Shown in pieces: positions 54,374-64,000 of a stretch of DNA of 64,000 bases. The stretch comes from Zygaena filipendulae (taxonomy: Eukaryota > Arthropoda > Insecta > Lepidoptera > Zygaenidae). Location of the stretch: contig OU015664.1 of the NCBI GenBank assembly GCA_907165275.2, positions 2,690,001 to 2,754,000 of the forward strand, in the 5' to 3' direction. Numbering within the stretch: the first letter of the stretch is position 1; each line of letters opens with the position of its first letter. Position numbers and translations under genes: made by a program. The notes below the pieces were generated by a model, which saw nothing but the letters and a program-made list of their open reading frames with translations, was not told the DNA's origin and searched no databases.

Positions 54374-55483
54374 TAGGTGTTAGTAGGTAGGTACCTACTA
54401 CAAAAAAAATTCTAAATCTATGCCTACTACCACTTATCTCTGTATAATATTATTGTAATTTGTGGAAATGTGTGTTTGAACCAGTTGCGCTTCTCGAATA
54501 ACCGTAATAGATGGAACTAAGCTGGTTTTAGTCCGTAAACGCGTGGGTGTTTACGGGCTTACAACGAATTTTAAACCAAGCACCGGGTTTTGTATAATTA
54601 TGTAGTATGTTCAATTCACAACACAAGCTTATAGATACAGGATACCAACAGCCACCACCAGAGCCTATATCTATGGGCCCATGTTACCTGACAACAAAAC
54701 AATAAATAAAATAAATAGAACCGTGTGTTGTGAAGTGGATTATTATTATTTCTTATGAATCTAGTATTTGTTCTTTTTAAATGTAGTTTTGTCTAATTTT
54801 CGAAGTGCTGACTCCTAGTATCTTAAATGCATAATAATGATGTTTCATAATTCATAAATAAAAGTTCGCACTATTCCGCAGCTATTAGGTACATATAGAA
54901 ATCTTCATATGACTACGTTTCTGTAACACGGTTAGTGCAACCACAGAAACAAACCTTAGAATCGTCATTTTTGCTACAGGGCTCGGTATTCTTAGGGTTT
55001 TGTAAATCTATCCCTTAGATTTCCGATATTGAAGACTCCTTTTTTACATGAATTGCTGTGGCCCAGTGTACCTACTTACAATGTTAATGACTCTCAACGA
55101 CCTCCCATTCTGAACGATCATCACAAGTACCAGCCAAGGCGATTTCTTGAATATTGTTGGCCGCACACCGTCACTTTTCTATGGAAATAGCTTTATAATT
55201 TAAAATAATCTTATGCGTTAGGTACTCAGCCATAGCGCAACAATGGCAGTTCATTTTGTTAGTATTTCATTGTATTTTTTTTTTTTGCTTTATAGATTGT
55301 TTTACTATGGTTGTTACAGAACGAAACACTACTTTGTATACCTACTTTACTGTACCAAAATATATCTTCGAAGATAAGTAGGTACTAGGTACTTACTTCA
55401 TTTAAAATAGGATCATTAATATTTTTTGAAACCGCTAAGTGCAGAAAATTTAAGTAACCTACCTACTGCCGACATTATATTTT

Positions 55484-55642
55484 ACTAGTTGTTCTCTGCA
55501 GTTTCACCACGGTTAATTTCGGAATAAAAAGTAGGTACCCTACGACCTTACTGTACCCCTGACACCGTGTAGGTAGGTACATGCAAAACTTCATGATGAT
55601 CGTAACAAACAAAGAAACAAACACACTTTCTCGTTTATAAAA
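55484..55642 (-). mobile_element. Helitron-like element directly upstream of an aldehyde oxidase exon
   Basis: CTAGTTGTTCTCTGCAGTTTC at the left, GGAATAAAAAGTAGGTACCC in the middle and TTTCTCGTTTATAAAAAGGA at the right, ending 15 bases before the exon at 55658. Confidence 0.5.
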
Positions 55643-55657
55643 AGGATTGTTCCCCAG

Positions 55658-57478
55658 TGACCAAGACCGTTCCACGTGAGACATCTTTAAATGCCTACCT
55701 CCGCTACTACTGCTCGCTGCCCGGCACGAAGGCGATGTGCAGGGAGGGCGGGTGCGGCGCGTGCGTGGTCGCAGTGCGCACGCGCCGCCCCATCAGCGGG
55801 CGCGTCGAGACGTTCTCAGTTAACTCGGTAAGATATGGTCAGACCACTAAAGTTGCAACTTGATACAAATCTTAGTGGATCACGAAGGGGCGAAAAAATA
55901 ACGATAAAAAAGTTTCATAAACGGTGATTTAGATGAATAATGAACACGGTTTTGTTTTCAAAATTCAACTTTGGTGGTAAAATAGAGAACCTGCGGCAAA
56001 GTCGTATTGGTTCCATCGATTCGAGACTTCTTGCAGCAACGACTTTATAAATAACTTCAAGAAAGAATTACCCCTTAAAGACCACGATTTAAAAGTGCCT
56101 AGGTATGCAGAACGTATCTAACGTGTCTTTCACCTGATCGTAGGAGCCACCATGATGGTATAGTAGGTATAACCTCATCCACGTATTATAGACACTCATA
56201 TTTTCTCCTCCTCAAATCAGTCAGTTAAAGATCAGAAGATTGTATGTATAGCTCATAAGAACAAAGTCTTTAGATATTTACTTGCATGTCTTCGTTTATT
56301 TAGGCATTTTGCCATCAGTAGGTAGATTTCGTGCTTTTATTTTTTATACCACACAATTAAAAAAAGAAAAGCGTGTTAAATCCGTAAATCCCTTACATTT
56401 AAACATAATTATTATAATAATGTTTAGTGTCTGGTGCTCGTCTTCTCGTGCAATGATTGGGAGATCACGACCATCGAGGGCGTCGGCAACCGCAAGGACG
56501 GTTATAGTGAAGTGCAGAAGCGGTTGGCGGTGTTCAACGGCACCCAGTGCGGCTACTGCTCCCCGGGATGGGTCATGCAGATGACCAGGTAAGGAGACTA
56601 ACTGTCACCGAAGGTACCTACTAATATTACTAACACCACAACGGATATAGCTACTTCTAAACAGGCGCGGTCGCAGACTGAAATTTTGGAGGGGTCCCTA
56701 ATAAATTAATAGCTTTATTGCAAACAATAATATGTACGATTTGGGGGGGGGGGGGGGTCCCTTGTGATCCCTCTTCCCCCCTTCGGAGTTCGGACCGCGC
56801 CTGCTTCTAAATTCCACATTTACTTATACAATTTCGGTTCTTAAGTTAGGTTAAATAAAGGTACATCCTTAATAGGCACTTTCATTTATTTGAATTGTGT
56901 TCCAGTTATTGCCAATACCTACACTTGTAAACTAGGTAGTAAGATGAATCAGGGAAAAAAGAATTAAATAAACATTTGTTGTTGTTAAGGAAGTGGAGGT
57001 TGAACCTACCGGCATTCGATTTAAAAAAAATTTATTAACCATCTGATTATATTAATTGTTTAATAATTTAATTGTTTTTTCAACAGTTTACAAGACCAAC
57101 ATCTTAGTATGGAGGAACTAGAAAACGCATTTGGTAGCAACACTTGCCGTTGTACCGGCTACAGGCCAATACTGGATACAATGAAATCCTTCGCTATCAA
57201 TGCTAGCCCGGACTTGTGTCAGCGCGTCAAAGATATAGAAGATATAAAGATTTGCAGCAAAACCAACACTAGATGCCAAAGGAAATGCTCAGTCAAAAGC
57301 GAAGACAGCGATTGGAGCGTCATCAGTATAATGGCAGAGGACAAATATGATGAAGCGATTGTCTTTACATTCGGAAATAAGAAATTTTACAAAGTATACA
57401 ATGAGGATGAAATATTTAATGCGTTGAAAAACAGTGGAGTTGACTCATATATGTTTGTTGACGGAAACACCGGTAAAG
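55658..57478 (+). CDS. Aldehyde oxidase exons for the two [2Fe-2S] domains
   Basis: Exon 55658-55827 carries the plant-ferredoxin-type cluster motif [12 protein letters not shown]; the later cysteine of this cluster lies at the next junction (SVNS|CLVL). Exon 56428-56588 has [12 protein letters not shown], and exon 57087-57478 has [11 protein letters not shown], which together make the second, helical [2Fe-2S] domain. The third exon ends in VDGNTGKG, the start of the FAD domain. A Helitron-like fragment (55484-55642) ends 15 bases before the first exon. Confidence 0.92.
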
Positions 57479-60400
57479 GTGAGACTAAAAATACAGATAT
57501 AGAACTAATGGTTAAGTATGATCATTACTATAGTCTCCCCACGTTTAAGTTAAATATGAAACGTAGCCTAGATGTAGTAGGTAGGTATGCAATAAACTAT
57601 AAGGAATACATATACGTTGATGTAGAATTTCATCAGATTGAGTGAACTTACTCAGATTAAAAAAATTATTCAGGATAAACCAAATCATTTGGGAATTGGT
57701 ATTAAGATCGAAACTCCAAACAAAAACTTTATAGAGGTAATTTTTTTCAGGAGTCTACGAAACATTTGACTACCCTAGAGTTATTATAGACATCAGCAGT
57801 GTGAAATCATTGAAAACTTACGAGTTTGATCAAAACCTTATACTCGGTGCTAACATAAGTCTGCAAGATTGCATCCAGATTTTTAACGACACAGCTAAAA
57901 GTATGAGCGATTTTTCGTATTTAGCTGAATTTGCTAAACACTTTGAACTTATCGCTCATATTCCTGTAAGAAAAGTAAGTGGGAAGATTTTAATTTAATT
58001 TCGACTTGGTTTCTGGCCTTCTACCTATCGTTACATAATTATTAGTTAAAATGGTTATTTTGTAAGCTTATCGCTTATCGTTTAGCGATTGCTAAGCAAG
58101 AAATTATTAAGGCCTTTAAAAATTATTAATTAGGTAAGGAACTAGGTAGTTTACTCTAAAGTCAAGTAAACTTTTTGTTGATTTATAAGTAGTTGAATCT
58201 TGGAGAGTAAATGGTCATTGAATTGCAGATTGGATCGTTAGCTGGTAATTTGATGTTGAAACACGCAATGCCGGTGTATCAATCAGATGTTTTTGTTCTA
58301 TTCGAATGTGTAGGCGCTGTTGTTACTGTCCGTAAGTACTTATCTTTAGTACGTACCTAGTGAAATTGTCGTATTGAAATTTACTATGGACTCTTTGTAG
58401 AGCCCGTCTATTAGTACTAGGTATGTAGAATTTTACTATGGAAATGCCAGGCATTGGCGTAGTAAAATTGTAACTAGTGGTATGAAAGACGGGCTCTAAA
58501 AAGGGTCCATATTATTCGATTTAAATACGAAAATTTCACCGATTTGCTTACTTATTGTGTCAATGGTTACTTTCTTGGTTAGTAGCTCATAAACTGCTAC
58601 TTTGGTACCATTTATAAATTAAATAAAAAAACCCAACATTCTAACCTAAGAAGAAAGTTTCACTTAATCGAATGTTATTATATTTTAGGTAACGATGCCG
58701 GTCATTTAACGACGCTGAGTTTAATAGAGTTCCTAAAATATGATATGCGAGGCAGTTTGATTGTAAAGTTTGAACTGCCACCGCTGAACTCATCAAATAT
58801 CGTTAGAAGCACAAAGGTCAGTATCGTAGTCAGCAGTTCTAACAGTAGGTAGGTATAAGCAGAACTCAGAAATGGAAGACTACTTACTGATATTTAGATG
58901 AATTACTTCTTTTTCCTTATTTTTCTATTTTGTGTGGCTCTACCTACTACGACGCTGTGACATTCCGTCGCCAGAATATTAAACTGCAATCTGCATAATA
59001 TATGTAGATGTGGATTTCTATTGATCCGTAAATTTGCAGATAATGGCAAGAAATCAAAATGCACTCGCCATAGTAAACTCCGCGTTCCACGTGAAATTAG
59101 ACGTTAAGAACGTTATTCAGGAAATCAATATAGTTTATGGGAATATATCAGCCAAATTCGTCCATGCTGAACAAACTGAAAAATATTTGTTGGGCAAAAA
59201 CATTTTCAACAATGAAACTTTGCAAGGAGCTATTAGAATGTTGAATGAAGAAGTGATACCGGTAGACAATCCTCCGGAACCATCGCCAGAATGTAGGAAG
59301 AAATTGGCTATTGGACTCTTTTATAAGGTTGGTATTAACTTTAAAGACATAAAAGGTTAAAGAGTCAAACGAAATATCGAAGAATCGTTATAAACAAAAA
59401 AATGCTTGCTTAATTTTACTGAATTGTTATAATATCTCTTTGCATATATTTTAATAACATTCAAATTAGTTGAATTGGCGTATAAGACCGTCTATACTCT
59501 ATTCGCAAAGTCTTCATAAACAAATGTGCTTTTACATTTTCAGTTCGTCCTAAGCATATGCCCCGCACGAATTTTAACCCCAAGAGTTCGTTCAGGTGCT
59601 GGTCTTATTGAACGCGGCATTTCCAGCGGAGCTCAGGACTTCCAGACTGACTCCTCCCTGTTCCCTCTCAATCAGCCCGTGACTAAATTGGAAGCGCACA
59701 TACAGACGGCTGGGGAAGCTCATTTTGCTAATGATGTGCCGAACATGCCACATCAGGTGTTCGCCGCGTTCGTATTGTCGACCGTACATTCTGGGGAAAT
59801 TGATTACGTCGACGATGAGGAAGTCATGGTGAGTGGATCATGATAAAGTTATTACAAAAGCACAGTGCAAAACAAGTAGGTATACTTAGTACAAATAAAC
59901 TCACTTTCGCATATTTTATAAAATCTATAGTAGTATATTATTTACTCTGAGTCTATAGGTATTAGATACAAAGACCTATAGTTACACAATCGCACCTGCT
60001 TCTGTTAAATGTGCTTGAAGTTTGTTGATACAGTTTGAAATGGAATTTAGAATTTTACATATTGAATACACCCACTAACAATACCCAAGGAACTGAATTA
60101 AACGCTTTTATGTTTGCTTTAGTATGAGCGGTGTCTGTTTGGCACTAAATTAACAGACAACGCTTTAACAAACGAATAATAATTAATATATAGTTTTACC
60201 TACACGTGGGCACTGCTATTGCAAAAAAGCTTATGAATTTAACGTAGATGAGTAGGTATTATAGTTTAAATAAATTAATTTTATTATCATTATTAAAAAA
60301 AAACTTAATAATTTAAATAATTTTGCATATCAGAATTTATATTTTATTATTTCATAAGTAGTAGCTCAATTCAATTCAATCTATTTATGGCTTTAATCTC

Positions 60401-63400
60401 ATGTTTCACAGCAAACAGACGGAGTACTAGCCATTTTCACAGCAAAAGATATACCCGGCATAAACTCATTCACACTCCCCGGTATACAACTGCAGACTGA
60501 AAATGAAGAGATACTCGCAAGCAAAGACATTAAATTTTACGGTCAACCGGTGGCTATAGTTGCTGCTGTAACAGAAGAACTGGCAGCGTCTGTTGCTAAA
60601 AAGGTCAAAGTGGTCTATAAAAACGTCTGTTCCAGCCCACCAGTGCTCACAATCGATGATGCTAAAAAAGATAGTAAAAGATATGCTCCGAACGATTCGT
60701 CCATAGAACCGAAAGGCAAGGGAGATGATGTTACGAAAGTTGTGAAAGGTGTTTACGAGATAAAAGCCCAGTACCACTACTATATGGAGCCCATAACGTG
60801 TGTGGTGGTGCCGGTCGATAGAGGTCTGGAGGTATACGACTCTACGCAGTGGATGGATTTGACGCAAATAGCGATCGCTCAATGTTTAAACATGAAGGAA
60901 AGTGAGTAAGTACCTATGCCAAAGAGCTGTGGCAAAGTTGGAAGATAGAAAGCAAGAAAAAGCACTTATTTGAAAATAGAGACAAATAAACAATAGAGTC
61001 CATTTATATCTACTTACAATAGCTGTCCCCCGCGGTTTTACCCGCGGTAACTTCGGAGTTCTCGCGGGAATTACAGGATTAACTAAACGTAGAAAACTTC
61101 CTCTTGAATTACTTTATCTATTACAAAAACCGCATCAAAATCCGTTGCGTAGTTTTAAAGATTTAAGCATACATAGGGACAGACAGACAGCGAGAAGCAA
61201 CTTTGTTTCACACTATGTTGTGATTAAAAACGATTTAACAATAAGTAGATAATATTTAGAGTTTAATGAGAATAAAATCACAGGAGTGTTTGTTAAAACG
61301 GTTACCGTCTCAGCATGTGGGAGCACTCGCTTAGCTCTTATTTTCAGTAACGACCGTTGAAAAACTGAGTACTCGCAATCGACAAGGGTAGTTCCAGTTT
61401 TCGGCTAGCTGCAGTTTAAAAGAAAAACATTTTAAGGGTCCTTCTTTTTCAGTGTTTTAGTAAAAGTTCGTCGAATTGGCGGCGGATTTGGCGGCAAGAT
61501 TAGCCGCAGTACGCAAGCGGCCACAGCCTGCGCGTTAGTGGCCAAGAAGCTGGACGTACCGTGCAGGTTCATAATGCCCATGCAGACGAACATGACCACA
61601 GCTGGCAGGAGGTTACCGTGTCAGTGCGATTATGAGGTACTTATATAACGAGAAGACATTATTTCTTAAATAACCTAACTTTTATACCTACTTAAACGTT
61701 CAATACAATACCTCCTGTAATCTTTTAGATTCTAAGACACATTTAAGATAAGGTACCCATTAGACACCATCTGCAATATGATAATATCCAAAAACCTTCT
61801 TACCGCTTCACTTGCTTACAAATTACAATATATCTTACCTGAGGGGTTATTATGTAACTTTTGTTTCTATCATTTTTCGGTGGCAATAAAAAAAACATGG
61901 CGGTTTTGCGATTACAATATGTACGTTTTGACATCTACAATATCTAGCAATCAACCAAAATAAAAATATTTCAAAAATTGAAGCTGTCTAAATATGATTA
62001 ATTAATCACAAAATCGCTACTTTTCTGATTGAAACTGAAATATGATAGCAACAAAAGTTACATAATTGCCCTGCAGTTAGGTACCTTCTTTTAAATCGTT
62101 ACACTCCATTTTCAGGTAGGTGTGAATGACAACGGAAAAATCCAATACTTGAATGCCACCATCATCGAAGACGACGGCTGCTCCCACAACGAGAACATCT
62201 TGAGCTACACAGTCGGCGGTTTCAAGAACTGCTACGACACGGATTACTACGATTTGAAAACCGCTTCCGTCCTCACCGATCTGCCGTCGAACTCTTTTGC
62301 TAGAGCACCTGGTAAGTGATTGAAGTTTGAATGCTGTGTTGTGGATCACATCAAGAAATCTCTCTGAAAGTCAATGTTTTCGTGAATTCAGAAAGTAGGT
62401 AATTTGTTTTATAATAAATCTTGATTCTTTATTATTTATCAGGTACATGCGAAGGTATGGCCTGCATCGAACACATTATGGAACATATCGCTTTCGCCGT
62501 TCAAAAGGATCCTACAGACGTACGCAAGGAAAACATGAGGACAGACGACAACGACCTACCATCACTCATAGACGATCTGAAAGACCGATGCGGTTATAAT
62601 AAACGTGTCGAAGAAATCAAGCAATTCAACCAGGCGAACAGATGGATGAAGCGGGCCATTAAAGTAAACATTATGTGTTTCCCGGTGGAGTTCTACGGCA
62701 ACTTCAGCGCAATGGTGTCCATCTATAGAGGCGATGCAACCGTTACTGTCACCACGGGCGGCATAGAAATGGGGCAAGGTGTCAATACGAAAGCCGCTCA
62801 AGTGTGCGCGTACAAACTGGGCATTGATCTTGACAAAGTCTCAGTTATACCGAGTTATACGTTTGTTTCCGCTAACAACGTCTTTTCCGGATCCAGTATA
62901 ACAAGCGAGAGCGTATGTTACTCCATAATAAAAGCGTGCGATAAATTGAATGCTAGATTGGCGCCGTACAAACAAAAAATGCCGAACGCTAAATGGGAGG
63001 ATATCATAACGAAAGCGGGTGAGGATGAAGTGGATCTGACCGCGATATATATGATGACTGAAAAGGAAGAGGATTTGAAAAGTTACAGCGCGTTCGCAGT
63101 CGCGATAAATGAGACGCAATTGGATGTGTTGACGGGGAGATATGAGATGCTGCGAGTCGATATATTGGAGGACGTCGGACTCAGCGCCAATCCTAAATTG
63201 GACGTTGGACAGGTATTTGTTAGAAAATATTGTTTTTGTACTACTCAATTTTTTTGAGGACATCTTTGCGTCGCTGATTGTAAATCCTGGCAAGGATCAT
63301 ATCATATCAATGTTTAGGGCACAGAATCATGTCAGCGAGATAGAAATAGCGCTGCAATCCATTTAGCAGCTGGCCATAGTATTCTATAGATATGGTTTAA

Positions 63401-64000
63401 ACGTTTTTTAGCTGGAAGGTGGCTACATCCAGGGCATAAGCTACTTCACGACGGAGAAGTTGGTGTTCGATCGAAACACGGGCAAGCTGCTCACCAACCG
63501 CTCACTCAAGTACCACGTCATGCTGGCCAGGGACATCCCTGTAAAATTCAACGTTTACTTTCGATACAATTCCAAGAATCCCAAAGGAGTTTTGGGATCT
63601 AAAGGTAAAATCTTTTTATAGAAAAAGCTCGCAACCACAGAAAGATAGAAAGGACAATTAACAACTCAGTTTAGTATGAAAACAAATGAAAACCAAGGTC
63701 GTCGGCAGATTTTCGCACCCAAAGCTATTCCACACGCACACGGCCATGTACTCTGTCTCCATATGGAACTGATGCTCCTTTTTTGAAGTAGGTTAAAAAT
63801 AAAAATAGGGTCAGTTTTGTAACCGTTCTTTGCAACCGTAGTGCGCTTGCACCGCCAACATTACATCTGTATTTGAATAGGTATTCTTTCGTCTGTGGTG
63901 GCGACGTGACGCTTTGAATACACCTGAGAGTAGATTTTATAAAAAATAATATTGTTGTTTTTAGCGGTTGGTGAAATGGGAATATGCACAGCTCACGGAA
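55658..64000 (+). CDS. Aldehyde oxidase (molybdo-flavoenzyme), both ends incomplete
   Basis: Oxidises aldehydes to acids with [2Fe-2S], FAD and molybdenum cofactors; cytosolic. Exons: 55658-55827, 56428-56588, 57087-57478, 57751-57974, 58229-58331, 58689-58816, 59040-59327, 59544-59828, 60412-60905, 61453-61636, 62116-62311, 62443-63212, 63412-63604, 63965 to beyond the window. All junctions are GT/AG and in phase; about 1208 codons are visible of the usual 1270-1330. The first 20 or so residues must lie in an upstream exon that I could not find, and the gene runs off the right edge. The motif FARAPGT in exon 11 is of the aldehyde oxidase type; xanthine dehydrogenase has FRGFGGPQ there. Whether it is an antennal odorant-degrading or a general detoxifying paralogue cannot be told from sequence alone. 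Confidence 0.92.
57581..57736 (+). pseudogene. Decayed copy of aldehyde oxidase exon 4 inside intron 3
   Basis: Follows an AG at 57579-57580 in the same splice phase as the real exon (57751). It encodes [20 protein letters not shown], then after a one-base frame disruption [20 protein letters not shown] and a short tail, ending at a GAG|GTAATT donor. The pattern follows the real exon ([15 protein letters not shown], then SLKTYEF, then LILGANISL). Because of the frameshift and its weak identity it is judged a dead duplicated exon; chance resemblance in AT-rich DNA is the alternative. Confidence 0.45.
57751..59327 (+). CDS. Aldehyde oxidase exons for the FAD-binding domain
   Basis: Exons 57751-57974, 58229-58331, 58689-58816 and 59040-59327. 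Family landmarks are LILGANISL, then [21 protein letters not shown] across a junction (the FAD-contacting S-x-G-G-N region; here SLAGN), and [21 protein letters not shown] in the last exon. The C-terminal FAD-domain linker is also in 59040-59327. The preceding intron (57479-57750) contains a degenerate copy of the first of these exons. Confidence 0.9.
59544..64000 (+). CDS. Aldehyde oxidase exons for the molybdenum domains, 3' partial
   Basis: Contains [20 protein letters not shown] in exon 59544-59828, [15 protein letters not shown] in exon 60412-60905, and the molybdopterin loop [13 protein letters not shown] in exon 61453-61636. The active-site arginine lies in FARAPGT at the end of exon 62116-62311, followed by [14 protein letters not shown] in exon 62443-63212. 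The last visible exon reads [12 protein letters not shown]. It keeps the catalytic glutamate, but where relatives have GEP this has GEM. The exon 60412-60905 donor (GTAAGT at 60906) was chosen over an overlapping GTGAGT five bases earlier, because only the former avoids an in-frame stop. Confidence 0.9.
61018..61225 (-). mobile_element. Helitron-like element in aldehyde oxidase intron 9
   Basis: TAGCTGTCCCCCGCGGTTTTACCCGCGG at the left, AATCCGTTGCGTAGTTTTAAAG and a GGGACAGACAGACAGCG block at the right. Confidence 0.55.
61846..62068. mobile_element. MITE in aldehyde oxidase intron 10
   Basis: Arms TTATTATGTAACTTTTGTTT and AGCAACAAAAGTTACATAAT are inverted with few mismatches. It ends about 45 bases before the exon at 62116. 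Confidence 0.65.

Larger units (their letters stand above)
48999..55657. other. Intergenic DNA between Cut8-like and aldehyde oxidase genes
   Basis: AT-rich, with the repeats listed separately and two G-runs (about 51140-51150 and 51270-51292) in a family with GGGGGCGTCCATTAATCACG that has relatives at 1858-1960 and 21150-21200. The missing first exon of the aldehyde oxidase should lie here or farther upstream; I could not identify it. Confidence 0.5.

Noticed and set aside
57109..57645. A 178-codon open frame taken as a complete protein
   Set aside because: It is an aldehyde oxidase exon read through its donor at 57478; the continuing family sequence resumes at 57751.
60466..60882. A 138-codon minus-strand open frame
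   Set aside because: It is antisense to the aldehyde oxidase exon 60412-60905 and has no independent support.

Overview
The window reads as nuclear DNA of a moth or butterfly (Lepidoptera). Its genes are split into many short GC-rich exons separated by AT-rich introns. The introns and intergenic DNA are full of non-autonomous elements of types common in lepidopteran genomes: Helitron-like elements ending in a CCGCGG hairpin plus CTAG, foldback MITEs, tRNA-derived SINE pieces, and the GC-rich 3' end of a LINE. No genus can be fixed from the sequence alone. No tRNA or rRNA gene, CRISPR array or bacterial feature is present.

Layout. 1-3434: repeat-rich upstream DNA. 3435-27027 (+): a complete pyruvate carboxylase gene, 24 coding exons, 1200 aa, or 1183 aa if a 51-nt cassette exon is skipped. 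27028-33182: AT-rich intergenic DNA with MITE and Helitron remnants. 33183-38278 (-): a five-exon gene for a 696-aa homologue of GPATCH2/GPATCH2L that carries an R3H-like C-terminal region but no visible G-patch. 38279-46917: a stack of transposons. It includes a P-element-like THAP transposon into which a second copy of the same family has inserted; both insertions keep exact 8-bp target-site duplications, and the outer copy also holds a solo LTR. 46918-48712 (+): a two-exon gene for a 357-aa Cut8/STS1-type tether of the nuclear proteasome. 48713-55657: intergenic DNA. 55658-64000 (+): thirteen full exons and part of a fourteenth of a molybdenum aldehyde oxidase; its first exon and last part are not in view.

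Function. The genes do not form a pathway. Pyruvate carboxylase is mitochondrial and anaplerotic. The Cut8-like and GPATCH2-like proteins are predicted to be nuclear. Aldehyde oxidases in Lepidoptera are cytosolic molybdo-flavoenzymes, several of which degrade odorant or pheromone aldehydes.

Most notable observations: the self-nested THAP transposon with its intron-borne MITE and solo LTR; a decayed, frameshifted copy of an aldehyde oxidase exon inside the preceding intron, in matching splice phase; a frame-preserving 17-codon cassette exon in the pyruvate carboxylase linker; and several pyruvate carboxylase splice acceptors directly abutting transposon ends. Exon junctions were set by hand from reading frame, GT/AG signals and family homology; no transcript data were available.
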